From: Saccharospirillum alexandrii
GTDB taxonomy: Bacteria; Pseudomonadota; Gammaproteobacteria; Pseudomonadales; Natronospirillaceae
Assembly: GCF_004000275.1 (NCBI RefSeq)
Contig: NZ_RCIP01000007.1
Span: 41,143-105,142 of the forward strand
DNA length: 64,000 nt
Reading direction: 5' to 3'
Under the pieces are notes generated by a model. That model did no database searches. It was given only the letters and a program-made list of their open reading frames with translations, and had not been told where the DNA came from. The first letter of the stretch is position 1, and each line of letters starts with the position of its first letter. Both the position numbers and the translations under genes were made by a program. Shown piece after piece: positions 34,622 through 44,915 of this stretch.

Positions 34622-35878
34622 ATGATGACTGATCCCAGGGTAACTCTGGCGCCTGCTGTGATGTGGATAATCTTGATCGCCATGCCGACCTGCGCATATG
34701 CGATGCAATCCCTCGAAGTGCTGCACTGGTGGACATCCAGCGGTGAGCAGCAATCGGCGACGGTGCTTAAGCAACGGCTGGCAGAACGAAACCTGCTTTG
34801 GGTGGATTACCCGGTGCGCGGTGGCGGGGGTGATTCGGCTATGGCGGTATTGAAAGCCCGCGTAATTGATGGCTCACCACCGGGTGCTGCGCAGATAATA
34901 GGGCCGGATATCCAGCATTGGGCGCAGCTGGGTTTTCTGAGCCCGCTGCACCATGCGCAACTGGACGATACATCGCTGTTTTATCCGGTCGTCAATGAAT
35001 TGATTCGGGTGCAGGGGCAGGCGGTGGCCATTCCCTTAAGCATTCATCGCATCAACTGGATGTGGCTAAACCCCTCGGTGTTCGAACAACTCGACATTCC
35101 ATTACCAACCACCTGGAGTCAGCTGGAATCGTCAGCACCGGTATTGCGTGCTGCTGGCATCATTCCCCTGGCGCACGGGAATGAACCCTGGCAGAACGCG
35201 ACGCTGTTCGAAATCGTTTTACTGAGCCAGTCGGGTGCGAGCTTTTATCGCCAGTTTTTTATCGACCGGGATGAGTCGGCGTTGACCGATCCGGCGATCG
35301 TTGCCGCTTTTGAGCAATTGCGCACTCTGAAAACGCTGATGGACCCGCACATCAATCAGCGTGAATGGCAGCAAGCCAGTCGACTGGTTGCAGACGGGGA
35401 GGCCGCTGTGCAGATTATGGGCGACTGGGTGAAAGGCGAATTCAGCGCCTGGGGTCTGGTTCCGGGAGAGGACTATTTATGCCTGCCGGTTCCCGGAACC
35501 AATGAGCAACACCTGTACAGCATCGACACCTTTGTGATGTTTCTCGATGAACCCAATGCTGTTCCGATGCCCACCTTTATCGACACACTGTTGTCTCCCG
35601 ATTTACAGCGCGATTTCAGCCTGGCCAAGGGCACCATCCCGGCCCGAAAAGACGTGCCGGTGACCACCTTCGATGATTGTTCGCGAGCCTCTCATCATGT
35701 GTTTGGCCAGGCCAGTCAAAGCGGCATGCTGGCACCCAGCATTGCCCATTCAATGGCGATGTCTCCGGAATCGGAAGATGCCGTTTTCGAGATTGTGCAT
35801 CGCTTTTTTAACGACGAGCGGATGACGCCCGAGTTGGCGGCTATTCAACTGGCTCAGACGCTGAGAGCACTGAAATGA
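34622..35878 (+). CDS. Periplasmic sugar-binding protein linked to a two-component system
   Basis: About 418 residues from the ATG at 34622 (a TTG at 34607 is also open). A signal peptide (about 1-27, ending PTCAYA) precedes a sugar-binding protein fold (VLHWWTSSGEQQSATVLKQR), similar to glucose-type GltB proteins but different from the product of 33069-34322. Its stop overlaps the response regulator start by 4 bp, so it is translated together with the signalling pair. This placing argues for a role in sensing rather than transport: ligand-bound protein may touch the kinase's periplasmic domain. No obvious ribosome site was seen. Confidence 0.88.
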   Translation: MMTDPRVTLAPAVMWIILIAMPTCAYAMQSLEVLHWWTSSGEQQSATVLKQRLAERNLLWVDYPVRGGGGDSAMAVLKARVIDGSPPGAAQIIGPDIQHWAQLGFLSPLHHAQLDDTSLFYPVVNELIRVQGQAVAIPLSIHRINWMWLNPSVFEQLDIPLPTTWSQLESSAPVLRAAGIIPLAHGNEPWQNATLFEIVLLSQSGASFYRQFFIDRDESALTDPAIVAAFEQLRTLKTLMDPHINQREWQQASRLVADGEAAVQIMGDWVKGEFSAWGLVPGEDYLCLPVPGTNEQHLYSIDTFVMFLDEPNAVPMPTFIDTLLSPDLQRDFSLAKGTIPARKDVPVTTFDDCSRASHHVFGQASQSGMLAPSIAHSMAMSPESEDAVFEIVHRFFNDERMTPELAAIQLAQTLRALK

Positions 35879-36627
35879 AAACACCCAAACACATCTACGT
35901 GGTGGATGACGACCACAAGATTCGTGAGTTGCTGAAGACCTACCTCGAAAAGAACAATTATCAGGTCTATGCCGCTGCTGACGGCGAAACCTTTCTGGCT
36001 GAGTTCGAATCCCGAAGCCGGGAAGTCTCTCTGGTTGTGCTCGATATCATGCTGCCGGGGCAGGATGGGTTCAGCGTGTGCCAGAAGCTGCGGGCTGCGT
36101 CTGATGTGCCGATCATCATGCTGACGGCCAATGCGGAAGAAACCGATCGCGTGGTCGGCCTTGAAATGGGAGCGGACGATTACATTGCCAAACCGTTTAG
36201 CCCGCGTGAATTGCTGGCGCGAATCAAGGCGATTCACCGGCGTTACGAACCGGCCCAGCCAGCGGGAGATGGCGGGCGCTTTTACCGGTTTCGTCATTAC
36301 CTTCTGGACTCGCTCGAACGCACTTTGCAAATGCCCACTGGACACACCGTCACGCTCGGTGCGGCGGAATACCAGATGCTTGTTCTGTTTTTGGACCAGG
36401 CCGGTCAAGTCTTGTCGCGCAGCTTTCTAATGAAAGCAACCCGGGGGCGAGACCTTGGCCCGCTGGATCGCTATCTGGATGTCCAGATCAGCCGGTTGCG
36501 AACCTGCCTGGGCGATGCAGGCCGCTCCGGTCAGCTTATTCAAACCGTGCGCAACCAGGGCTATGTGTTCACCGCTGAAGTGGAACGGTTGAACCAGCGA
36601 CCGCAGGCGCCGGAGGTGTCGCTGTGA
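35875..36627 (+). CDS. OmpR-family response regulator (GltR-like)
   Basis: 250 residues. Receiver domain with acidic D11-D13, phospho-acceptor Asp57 (VVLDIMLPGQDG) and Lys in IAKPF, followed by an OmpR/PhoB winged helix (about 140-235) ending IQTVRNQGYVF. It resembles GltR of pseudomonads, which controls glucose uptake genes. It overlaps both its neighbours by 4 bp. Likely targets are the divergent ABC operon and possibly the GH3 glucosidase downstream. Confidence 0.93.
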   Translation: MKTPKHIYVVDDDHKIRELLKTYLEKNNYQVYAAADGETFLAEFESRSREVSLVVLDIMLPGQDGFSVCQKLRAASDVPIIMLTANAEETDRVVGLEMGADDYIAKPFSPRELLARIKAIHRRYEPAQPAGDGGRFYRFRHYLLDSLERTLQMPTGHTVTLGAAEYQMLVLFLDQAGQVLSRSFLMKATRGRDLGPLDRYLDVQISRLRTCLGDAGRSGQLIQTVRNQGYVFTAEVERLNQRPQAPEVSL

Positions 36628-38093
36628 GTCCGACCCGGCGCTGGTTGCCCCGGTCTCTTTTCGCTCGCCTGTTGCTGGTCATGTTGTCGGGCGTTGGGGT
36701 TGCCCAGATCATGACCAGTCTGATCTGGGCGGGTCAGCTGGACAGCGACAGCCGCAATCGGGTGTCGGAAAATGCCCAATACCTGGCCATAACCCTGGCG
36801 GCGACCATTCGCTACTTTCAGGCATTGCCCGATAACGTGCGTCCGATTGTTATTGACCAGCAACGTGAAGTAGGCGGCAGCCGGTTGTTCATGAGCGTCA
36901 ATCAGCACCGGTTGGCCAATGAAAGTACGTTCACCGCGCCGTTGAAAGACGCCTTTCTGGCGGCCATTGACGAGCAACTCAGTGCCGACCTGGGGCAGCG
37001 TGGTGTTCACTTGGCTCTGGCGTTGCCGCAGGAGGTACGGGTGTACGATCAGCAGGTGCCGATTGCCGACATCCCGATTCGCTGGATTCGTCAGAGTCTG
37101 ATTCTTGAGCCGGAACCGGCCCCCATTCTCACCGTGCAAGTGCCTATGCCCAGTGGCGATTGGTTGTACCTGGCCACCCTGCTGCCCGACCCCTACATAC
37201 TCGATAAAAACCGGGTGCTCACGCGCGAGCGCTGGTGGTCTCTGGGGGTGACGTTGATGGCCGTCGGCGTACTCGGCTTCTGGTTTGTTCGCTGGCAAAC
37301 CCGACCGCTACGGCGACTGGCCGACGCCGCCGACTCCTTTGGCCGGGGCGTGGCCCACGAACCGCTCATTGAATCGGGCATGCGCGAGCTCGACGCGACC
37401 GCCGAGGCCTTCTCGGCCATGGAGCTGCGCATTCAGCGTTATCTCGATGACCGTGAGCGTCTTTTTGCTGCCATTTCGCACGACCTGCGCACGCCCATCA
37501 CCCGGCTACGGCTGCAAACGGAAATGATTGACGATGAGGCGTTGCGGCTGTCGCTGGAAGAAGACCTCGAAGAGCTGGATCTCATGGTTAAGGGCGCCCT
37601 GCAAACGGTGCGCGATGCGGATATTCACGAAGACCCGAAACCCCTGGAACTGGGAACTCTGATCAACAAGATTGCCAGCGAAAAACAGCTCGGTGGTCAC
37701 CGGGTTATCGTGCAACAGAAACAACCGGTTGACGTAATGGGCAAACCCCTGGCACTGAAACGCTGCCTGACCAATCTGATCGACAATGCCGTCTTCTATG
37801 GAGACCAGGCTGTCGTCAGCCTGAGAATAGAGCACGGGCAGGCGGTTGTGCGCATTAGAGACAGCGGGCCGGGCCTGGGTACAACGGACCCCGTGCAGTT
37901 GTTCAAGCCCTATACCCGTTTGGCGCATGGCCAGGCGCGCAATGCCGGTGGTATGGGCCTTGGACTCGGCATAGCGCAAAGCATTGTGCATGGTCATGGT
38001 GGTGAACTGAGTTTGCGAGATCATCCGCAGGGTGGTCTTGAGGTCACGGTGCAGTTGCCCTGTGACTATACTGTGCGCATGCGTCATCACTAG
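36624..38093 (+). CDS. Sensor histidine kinase (GtrS-like)
   Basis: 489 residues from a GTG at 36624. Membrane helices at about 14-36 and 205-224 bracket a periplasmic domain of about 165 residues. A HAMP region, the phospho-acceptor box ISHDLRTPITRL with His286, the N box NLIDNAVFYG and the glycine-rich GMGLGLGIAQSI of the ATPase follow. It is the partner of the regulator encoded in the overlapping upstream gene and is probably the sugar sensor GtrS type. The external binding protein of the same operon may be its ligand. Confidence 0.93.
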   Translation: MSPTRRWLPRSLFARLLLVMLSGVGVAQIMTSLIWAGQLDSDSRNRVSENAQYLAITLAATIRYFQALPDNVRPIVIDQQREVGGSRLFMSVNQHRLANESTFTAPLKDAFLAAIDEQLSADLGQRGVHLALALPQEVRVYDQQVPIADIPIRWIRQSLILEPEPAPILTVQVPMPSGDWLYLATLLPDPYILDKNRVLTRERWWSLGVTLMAVGVLGFWFVRWQTRPLRRLADAADSFGRGVAHEPLIESGMRELDATAEAFSAMELRIQRYLDDRERLFAAISHDLRTPITRLRLQTEMIDDEALRLSLEEDLEELDLMVKGALQTVRDADIHEDPKPLELGTLINKIASEKQLGGHRVIVQQKQPVDVMGKPLALKRCLTNLIDNAVFYGDQAVVSLRIEHGQAVVRIRDSGPGLGTTDPVQLFKPYTRLAHGQARNAGGMGLGLGIAQSIVHGHGGELSLRDHPQGGLEVTVQLPCDYTVRMRHH

Positions 38094-38223
38094 AGGGAAT
38101 GATTCAGAGGCTCCCTAGCTCTGCGACCAAGGTTTGATTGACCTGTGGCCCAGTGATTTGCCAGTGTAGTGGTCCGCGCAGAAACGACTGTCTCTGTTCA
38201 CGTCAACGTTTGGAGGTTTGCCC

Positions 38224-38706
38224 ATGCCATTTGCCCTGTCGCCCATGACCCTAAGCAGTTCTGATTTTCCAGCCGATGGCGTGATTCCCCGTGACTGCAC
38301 CGGTGAAGGGGAAGATCGCTCACCCGCGCTGAGTTGGGACAAGGTACCGGAAGGCACCGAGTCGTTCGCCGTTATTTGCCACGATCCGGATGCGCCACTG
38401 GTGTCATCCAATGGTAATTACGGTTTCGTGCACTGGGTGCTCTACAACCTGCCGGGGTCGTTGACCGAACTGGCGGCAGGCACTGACCAGGGAACGGCCG
38501 GGCAAAATAATTTCGGCCATTCCGGTTACGGTGGCCCCATGCCGCCGGAAGGGCACGGCACACACCGTTATTATTTCTGGGTGCTGGCGCTGGACAGCAA
38601 CGAACAGTATGCACCGGACCTAACCTTGTGGCAGCTGCTGGAAAAAATAGAACCCAACATCATTGGCATGAACCGGCTGGTGGGAACCTACCGGCGTGAA
38701 GGCTGA
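38224..38706 (+). CDS. YbhB/YbcL (PEBP/Raf kinase inhibitor-like) family protein
   Basis: 160 residues. The family marks are the CTGEGEDRSPALSW anion-binding region, HDPDAPL, and HWVLYNLP, with YGGPMPPEGHGTHRYYF at the second half of the ligand site. Its role in bacteria is unsettled. I chose the ATG at 38224 because GGAGG lies at 38212-38216; a TTG two codons earlier would be too close. It is a single gene, convergent with the GH3 gene 21 bp away. Confidence 0.93.
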   Translation: MPFALSPMTLSSSDFPADGVIPRDCTGEGEDRSPALSWDKVPEGTESFAVICHDPDAPLVSSNGNYGFVHWVLYNLPGSLTELAAGTDQGTAGQNNFGHSGYGGPMPPEGHGTHRYYFWVLALDSNEQYAPDLTLWQLLEKIEPNIIGMNRLVGTYRREG

Positions 38707-38727
38707 TTAGCCGTCTAAAGGCCGGGT

Positions 38728-40947
38728 TCAGGCCAGCGCCTGGATCTGGCCCCACTGCTGTTCAAGCGAGCGCTGCACGTCTCTGGCATCGCTTTCCCCG
38801 TACCCCATATGAGGAATAAACTGAATGAGCTGGGGAATCGGGAAACCGAGTGCGATGCCATACATCGGGTGCGATGCCGTGAAGTTCAAACGATCCAGTT
38901 CGTTTTGCAGAATGGGCGCTGTGCGGCTGTCTGACAACCAGTCCTGAACCGTATCGCCCAGGGTCGGTAGTATCCGGACATCGGTGTCGGATTCGACCGT
39001 AACCCAGCGCGTCTGACGAATGTCTCTTGATGAAAACCCCAGGCGCAATTCAAACCGGCCGCTCTCTTCTGCGAAGCCGTTCAGATGAGGCACGTAATAG
39101 GCAAAGGCATGGGCATCCAGTTGCAGGGTTACCGTGCGTTTTTCTCCGGGAACCAGCCTGACCTTCCGAAACGCCTTCAGTTCGTGGACCGGCCGCCGGT
39201 AGGTGCTGGCTTCGTCGTGAATGTACAATTGCACCACCTCAGCACCCTCGGCCGGGCCCTGATTGGTGATACTGAAACTGACCTGGCGTGCTTCGGGGTG
39301 GTAGGTTAAATCACCCAGGGTGAACTGACTGTAACTGAGCCCATGACCGAAGGGGTACTGCACCGGCAGGGCTTTGGTATCGTAGTAGCGGTAGCCGGTG
39401 AACAGACCTTCCTGATAGGCAACGGTGGCTTTGGTGCCGGGGAAGGTCTCAAACGTCGGGTTGTGCTCCAGCCGTATCGGAAAGGTTTCACTGAGCTTGC
39501 CGCTGGGGTTCGCTTCGCCAAACAAGACCCGGGCCAGTGCTTCACCGCCGCCTTCCCCGCTGAGCCAGGCTTGCAACATGGCCGGTACCTGATGTTCGAA
39601 CTGGCGAGTCTCGATGGCCGAGCCGGTGTGCAGCACCAGGGTAACGTTGGGGTTGGCGTCGGCGATGGCGCTGATCAGCATCAGGTGATCCGGGGCCAGT
39701 TTCATATCGGCGCGGTCGAAGCCTTCGCTTTCCATTGAGTCGGTCGTCCCGGTCAGCAGAACCACACGGTCTGCCCCTGTGGCGGCGCTGACGGCGGCGT
39801 CCAGTTGTTCCTGCGTGACCTGGGTTTCGGTGTACCCTTCGGCGAAAATCACCTCGGCACGTTGTTCGATGGCACCCAGCGCCGTACTCAGTTGGTGCGG
39901 CGTCATGTGCGAGCTGCCGCCGCCCTGAAAACGCGGGTGGCGGGCGAAGTCGCCAATGACGGCAATGCGCTGTTGCGGTTTCAGGGGTAGCTGGCTGGCT
40001 TCGTTTTTCAGCAACACCATCGACTCGACCGCCAGTTGCGTGGCCAGTTCATGGTGGGCTGGCCATTCGACGGTAACGGTTCGGTTGTTGTCCAGCACCT
40101 GCTTGATCAGTGTCAGCACCCGCGTGACCCGCTGGTCGAGTTCGGCTTCGCTGAGACGGCCATCGGCCAGGGCGGTGTGGAGTTCGGCATCGCGCTCACC
40201 GGGGCCGGGCATTTCCAGATCGAGCCCGTTGATGTGGGAGGCCGCCTTGTCTTTAACCGCTACCCAGTCAGACATGACCAGGCCATCGTAGCTCAGCTGG
40301 TCGCGCAGGATGCGTTGCAATAAGTCCGCCGACTGACAGGCGTGCACGCCGTTGACCGCGTTATAGGCGCCCATCATCGTCCACGGCGGGTTCTCGCGAA
40401 TGACTTTGGCAAAGGGCTCGATGTAGAGCTCCTGCAGAGTGCGCTCGTCGATCTCGGCATTCACCAGAAAACGCCGGGTTTCCTGCTCATTGCCGGCGAA
40501 GTGTTTCAGGCAGGCACCCACCCCGCGCGACTGAATGCCGCGCACAAAGGCACTGGCCATGGCGCCCGAAAGAAACGGATCTTCCGAAAAATACTCGAAG
40601 TTGCGACCGCCCAGCGGCGTGCGCTTTCCATTCACACCCGGGCCGAGCAGGATGCCCACATCCATCGACTGACATTCTTCGCCAATGGCCGCCGCCACCT
40701 GCTCCAGCAAGTCCGGGTTCCAGCTGGCAGCCATGGCTGCCTCCACCGGAAACACGGTGGCGGGCAGGGCGGAATCATCCAGTGCCTGAGATTCACTGAG
40801 CCGCACGCCATGTGGACCGTCGGTGAGCGTAATGGCCGGAATGCCCAGCCGCTCTATACCGTGCAGGTGCCAGGCGTCTTTTCCGCACAACAGCCTGACT
40901 TTTTCGTCGGTACTGAGTTGGGCCAAAGTGGTGGCTACATCGAACAC
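38728..40947 (-). CDS. GH3 beta-glucosidase
   Basis: 739 residues without a signal peptide, so probably cytoplasmic. N-terminal GH3 barrel with TDGPHGVR, KHFAGNEQETRRF and the nucleophile context VMSDWVAV (Asp), a C-terminal alpha/beta domain (GDFARHPRFQGGGSSHM) and a fibronectin III-like tail (SYSQFTLGDL to TVTLQLDAHAF). It hydrolyses beta-linked glucosides after uptake. The start is a GTG with GAGGAG upstream. It is the last gene of a YjbR-GST-PhyH-GH3 run and lies near the sugar-sensing locus. Confidence 0.93.
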   Translation of the reverse strand: MFDVATTLAQLSTDEKVRLLCGKDAWHLHGIERLGIPAITLTDGPHGVRLSESQALDDSALPATVFPVEAAMAASWNPDLLEQVAAAIGEECQSMDVGILLGPGVNGKRTPLGGRNFEYFSEDPFLSGAMASAFVRGIQSRGVGACLKHFAGNEQETRRFLVNAEIDERTLQELYIEPFAKVIRENPPWTMMGAYNAVNGVHACQSADLLQRILRDQLSYDGLVMSDWVAVKDKAASHINGLDLEMPGPGERDAELHTALADGRLSEAELDQRVTRVLTLIKQVLDNNRTVTVEWPAHHELATQLAVESMVLLKNEASQLPLKPQQRIAVIGDFARHPRFQGGGSSHMTPHQLSTALGAIEQRAEVIFAEGYTETQVTQEQLDAAVSAATGADRVVLLTGTTDSMESEGFDRADMKLAPDHLMLISAIADANPNVTLVLHTGSAIETRQFEHQVPAMLQAWLSGEGGGEALARVLFGEANPSGKLSETFPIRLEHNPTFETFPGTKATVAYQEGLFTGYRYYDTKALPVQYPFGHGLSYSQFTLGDLTYHPEARQVSFSITNQGPAEGAEVVQLYIHDEASTYRRPVHELKAFRKVRLVPGEKRTVTLQLDAHAFAYYVPHLNGFAEESGRFELRLGFSSRDIRQTRWVTVESDTDVRILPTLGDTVQDWLSDSRTAPILQNELDRLNFTASHPMYGIALGFPIPQLIQFIPHMGYGESDARDVQRSLEQQWGQIQALA

Positions 40948-40971
40948 GAGCGACTCCTCATTCTACGGCGG

Positions 40972-41844
40972 TTACAGCGAGAAGGTGCCCAGAGTCGGGC
41001 GCTGCAACCAGTTTTCGGGTGCATAAGTGATTTGGCCATCGACCACGTGAAAGGTGAGGGCCAGCCGGGATTTTTCTGAGCGATTGGGGGCGCTGTAGTG
41101 CGGCAAATGGCCGTGGAACACCAGTAAACTGCCCGCCTTGACGGGCATGGGCGTGCCCGAGGTGTCATCGGGCCAGGGGGTATCGTCCAGCGGTTCCATG
41201 CGCAGATCGCGGTCTTCGCGGAAGTAGCGTTCACGCAGGGGGCCGGTGTGGCCGCCCGGCTCGACCCAGAGGCAGCCGTTCTGAAGGGTGGCATCTTCCA
41301 GCGCAAACCAGTAGGTGATGACGCTGGTGGGTTCGGTGTAAAAGAAGGTTGCATCCTGATGCCAGGTGACTTCGCCACCAATGCGCGGTTGTTTAAAAAT
41401 CACCATGGTCTGGTACAGGTGCGGGGCCTGCAGGCCCAGGTCGCGTGCCAGCGCACCAAATTCGGGACGCCGGGCGAAGGCCTTATACACATCATCGAGA
41501 TCGTGCAGGGCGTGACCGATCTTGTTGATGCTTTGTGCGCGAGGCTGGGTGAGTTCGCCAGCTTCATCGAAGGCTTTTTCTTCAAAGAAGCAGCGAATGG
41601 TTTCGGCCGACTCCAGAAAGAAATCGTTGTTGATTTGCGCCCGATCGGTGGTGGAGAACCGGTTGTGCTCGGTCAGGTCGGCCTGCTCGATCAGTTGGTA
41701 AGCACGATCAATCAGTTGTTGTCTCAGGTCATCCGGTACCCAGCTTTCCAGCAGCAGAAAACCGTCTTGCTGGTATTGTTTCAGTTGTTCGTTGGTCAGC
41801 ACGGCAGGTGCGTTGTCAGGCATGGTGTGTTCAAGACTCGACAT
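40972..41844 (-). CDS. Phytanoyl-CoA dioxygenase (PhyH) family protein
   Basis: 290 residues. A 2-oxoglutarate and Fe(II) oxygenase fold with the metal pair HQD (in EVTWHQDATFFY) and the distal His in FHGHLPHYS, plus an Arg in SRLALTF for 2-oxoglutarate. It hydroxylates an unknown small molecule. A second ATG (41823) is possible. It lies 24 bp upstream of the GH3 gene and 20 bp after the GST gene in the same direction. Confidence 0.9.
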   Translation of the reverse strand: MSSLEHTMPDNAPAVLTNEQLKQYQQDGFLLLESWVPDDLRQQLIDRAYQLIEQADLTEHNRFSTTDRAQINNDFFLESAETIRCFFEEKAFDEAGELTQPRAQSINKIGHALHDLDDVYKAFARRPEFGALARDLGLQAPHLYQTMVIFKQPRIGGEVTWHQDATFFYTEPTSVITYWFALEDATLQNGCLWVEPGGHTGPLRERYFREDRDLRMEPLDDTPWPDDTSGTPMPVKAGSLLVFHGHLPHYSAPNRSEKSRLALTFHVVDGQITYAPENWLQRPTLGTFSL

Positions 41845-41864
41845 CAGGTGAACTCCCGTATCCG

Positions 41865-42524
41865 TCAGCCCTGGTCAGGGACTTCTTCGGCGTCAATGGT
41901 TTCGGTTTCATCGCGGGCGGCATCGAGCCAGGCCTGCAGTGACGGTAATTCAAGCATTCGGTCGATCCAGGCGGTGACGGGCTCGGGCGACTCGATGCCA
42001 TAGCCACGCAGTCGAAAGGCGACGGGTGCAAAAAAAGCGTCGGCAATGGAGAAGCGACCCAGCAGGAAGGGCCCGTCAGATTGCTTCAGGCAATCGCTGA
42101 GCAGGGTGTGCATCCGCTCAATATCGGCGCGGGTGGCGGCGTCTGGCTGGAAGCCTTTGACCACGCGACGGCAGTTCATCGGCAGGGTCTGGCGCAAAGC
42201 CACGAATGAGCTGTGCATTTCAGCACAAGCCGAGCGACCCAGGGCGCGCAAATCGGGGTTAGACGGCCAGCCGGCCCCTTGCAGAAAACGTTCATTCACG
42301 GTTTCGCAAATGGCCAGTGAATCCCAGACGCTGAGCTTGCCGATTTTCAGCACGGGCACGCGGCGATTGGGACTGTGCTGGTCCATCAGAGCCGGCGTTT
42401 CAGGCGTGTCGAGCGGGATGCGAATTTCCTGAAAGTTGACTTTGAATTGAGTCATCAGCAGCCAGGCGCGCAGCGACCAGCTGGAATAGTTTTTGTTGGC
42501 GATCACGAGCGTGAGGTTATTCAT
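41865..42524 (-). CDS. Glutathione S-transferase family protein
   Basis: 219 residues. N-terminal thioredoxin-like domain opening NKNYSSWSLRAWLL, where the Ser/Tyr pair is the usual active-site area, followed by a helical C-terminal domain (FLLGRFSIADAFFAPVAFRL). Cytoplasmic. The substrate is not known. It overlaps the YjbR gene by 8 bp, so the two are co-translated. Confidence 0.92.
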   Translation of the reverse strand: MNNLTLVIANKNYSSWSLRAWLLMTQFKVNFQEIRIPLDTPETPALMDQHSPNRRVPVLKIGKLSVWDSLAICETVNERFLQGAGWPSNPDLRALGRSACAEMHSSFVALRQTLPMNCRRVVKGFQPDAATRADIERMHTLLSDCLKQSDGPFLLGRFSIADAFFAPVAFRLRGYGIESPEPVTAWIDRMLELPSLQAWLDAARDETETIDAEEVPDQG

Positions 42525-42900
42525 CCCTGGTCTCCGGCTGAGTCGGGCTCAGCAGTTGGGCTTGCTGCTTTTTGGGTAGGGAGCGAACGACAAGCTGGTA
42601 GGAGTCGTCGATCCATTCGCTGATCAGGTCCGGATCCAAACCGGCGGTGAGATCAACCGTGTTCCAGTGTTGCTTGTTCATATGATAGCCGGGTGTGACC
42701 GCTGTAAAAGCCTCTCTGAGTATCAGGGCATCCTGAGGGTCGCATTTCAGGTTCAGGATGAACCGGTCGCCGATGCCAATCAATCCAAACATCTTGCCAG
42801 CCACCTTATACACCAGGGCATCAGGGCCGAACGGGGTTCCCTCCTGGCTGCCAGGCTTGGACTGCATGACCGTGCGCCAGAAATCCAGTGTCTGTGGCAT
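42517..42900 (-). CDS. MmcQ/YjbR family DNA-binding-like protein
   Basis: 127 residues, the usual size. The domain has the family pattern KMFGLIGIGDRFILNLKCDP, then PGYHMNKQHWNTVDL and the C-terminal ISEWIDDSYQLVV. YjbR has a CyaY-like fold and may bind DNA, but its role is unknown. First gene of the run leading to GST, PhyH and GH3. Confidence 0.92.
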   Translation of the reverse strand: MPQTLDFWRTVMQSKPGSQEGTPFGPDALVYKVAGKMFGLIGIGDRFILNLKCDPQDALILREAFTAVTPGYHMNKQHWNTVDLTAGLDPDLISEWIDDSYQLVVRSLPKKQQAQLLSPTQPETRDE

Positions 42901-43028
42901 GGTATTCTCCCTGTTGGTCGGCAGTTGGCACTTAGCATGCTGGTTGCTCTAAATTGAATCAGTAAACGCTACAGGCAGCTAAGATTCAATGGAAAGAGAC
43001 GTTGTGACTGCACTGTTGCCGCAATAGA

Positions 43029-44915
43029 TCAGCTGCCGTTTAGTCGCTGCTCAATCGCTGCCTGAATTCCCGGCGCATTTAAACCAACGCTCGCCAGTAA
43101 ATCCTGGGGTTTGCCATGGTCGATGTAGGTGTCTGGCAGACCCAGTTGCAATACGGGGGTGGTCAGGCCTGCCTGGTGCAGGCATTCGGTGACTGCTGAA
43201 CCAGCACCGCCGTAAATGGCATTTTCTTCTACGGTCACGATGAGGTCGTGGCTACGGGCCATGTCCAGAACCCGCTCGGTATCCAAAGGTTTGATGAAAC
43301 GCATATTGACCAGGCTGGCGTCGAGTGTGTCGGCGGCAACCTGGGCCGGGGCGACCATACTGCCGAAGGCCAGGATGGCGACTTTTTTACCCTGGCGCAG
43401 TGTTTCGGCTTCACCCAGGGGCAATACCGTGAGCGCTGTTTCGATGGCAGCGCCAGGCCCGGTGCCGCGGGGGTAACGCACGGCGGCAGGCCCTGGGTGG
43501 CGATAGGCGGTGCTAAGCATCTGGCGGCATTCGTTTTCGTCTTTGGGCGCCATGATGACCAGGTTGGGAATGCAGCGTAAAAAGCTCAGATCAAAGCTGC
43601 CAGCGTGGGTCGGGCCGTCTTCACCAACCAGACCGGCACGGTCGATGGCGAAGGTGACATCGAGGTTCTGAATGGCGATGTCGTGAATCAGTTGGTCGTA
43701 GGCGCGCTGCAGAAACGTCGAATAGATGGCGACGACCGGCTTGGCGCCCTGGCAGGCCATGCCGGCGGCCAGGGTGACCGCATGCTGTTCGGCGATGGCC
43801 ACGTCGAAATAGCGGTCCGGGAACTGGTCGGCGAAGGCGACGAGGTCTGAGCCCTCGCGCATGGCGGGGGTGATGCCCATCAGGCGGTCGTCGCTGCCGG
43901 CCATGTCGCACAGCCACTGCCCAAAAACGTTGGAGTATTTGGGGCCTGCGGGGGGTTTGGCGGCCGGCTCTACGTCTTTCTTTTCCAGTTTGGTGATGGC
44001 GTGGTATTTGATCGGTTCGTTCTCGGCCGGGGTGAACCCCTTGCCCTTTTGGGTGGCCACGTGCAGAAATTGCGGTCCGTTGAAGGTTTTCAGGTTGCGC
44101 AGCGTATGCACCAGTTCGATCACGTCGTGGCCGTCTACCGGGCCGACGTAGTTGAACCCCAGCTCCTCAAACAGGGTGCCGGGCGACACCATGCCTTTAA
44201 CGTGTTCCTCGGCCTTGCGCGCAAATTCGAGAATGGGCGGCAGATTCTGCAAGACCTTTTTGCTGTTCTCGCGCATGTGCGAGTAAGTCTTGGAGGAAAA
44301 GACCCGGGAAAAGGTTTTCGACAGGGCGCCGACGTTTTCCGAGATCGACATGTCGTTGTCGTTCAGCACCACCAGCATGTCGGCGCCGTCGTGACCGGCA
44401 TGGTTGAGAGCCTCGAACGCCATGCCGGCGGTCAGGGCGCCATCGCCGATGACCGCAACGCTCTGGCGCGGGGTGCCGAGCAACCGGTCGGCGATCGACA
44501 TGCCCAGGGCCGCTGATATGGAGGTGCTGGAATGGCCGACGCCAAAGGTGTCGTAATCGCTTTCATCGCGCTTTGGAAAGGCCGCCAAACCCTCGGCCTG
44601 GCGGATGCTGTGCATGCGCTCGCGCCGTCCGGTCAGTATTTTATGGGGGTAAGCCTGATGACCAACGTCCCAGACCAGGGAGGCGCTGGGTGTTTCATAC
44701 ACGTAGTGCAGGGCAATGCTCAGTTCCACAACGCCCAGCCCGGCGCCAAAGTGCCCTCCGGTCTGGCCGACGCTGTAGAGCAGGAATTCGCGCAGTTCAT
44801 CGGCCAGGCGAGGCAGTTCTTCCAAGGTTAGCAGGCGCAGGTCTGTGGGCGTGTCGATGGTATCGAGCAGGGGCGTGACCGGTCTTGTTTTGGGGATGTG
44901 AGTAAAAACCTTCAT
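43029..44915 (-). CDS. dxs: 1-Deoxy-D-xylulose-5-phosphate synthase
   Basis: 628 residues, full length. It makes DXP from pyruvate and glyceraldehyde 3-phosphate, the first step of the MEP isoprenoid pathway, using thiamine diphosphate. Seen: thiamine-binding [20 protein letters not shown] and [13 protein letters not shown], the transketolase middle domain [15 protein letters not shown] with its catalytic Glu, and [18 protein letters not shown]. It follows xseB and ispA in the well-known xseB-ispA-dxs order, supplying the precursor for IspA. Confidence 0.97.
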   Translation of the reverse strand: MKVFTHIPKTRPVTPLLDTIDTPTDLRLLTLEELPRLADELREFLLYSVGQTGGHFGAGLGVVELSIALHYVYETPSASLVWDVGHQAYPHKILTGRRERMHSIRQAEGLAAFPKRDESDYDTFGVGHSSTSISAALGMSIADRLLGTPRQSVAVIGDGALTAGMAFEALNHAGHDGADMLVVLNDNDMSISENVGALSKTFSRVFSSKTYSHMRENSKKVLQNLPPILEFARKAEEHVKGMVSPGTLFEELGFNYVGPVDGHDVIELVHTLRNLKTFNGPQFLHVATQKGKGFTPAENEPIKYHAITKLEKKDVEPAAKPPAGPKYSNVFGQWLCDMAGSDDRLMGITPAMREGSDLVAFADQFPDRYFDVAIAEQHAVTLAAGMACQGAKPVVAIYSTFLQRAYDQLIHDIAIQNLDVTFAIDRAGLVGEDGPTHAGSFDLSFLRCIPNLVIMAPKDENECRQMLSTAYRHPGPAAVRYPRGTGPGAAIETALTVLPLGEAETLRQGKKVAILAFGSMVAPAQVAADTLDASLVNMRFIKPLDTERVLDMARSHDLIVTVEENAIYGGAGSAVTECLHQAGLTTPVLQLGLPDTYIDHGKPQDLLASVGLNAPGIQAAIEQRLNGS

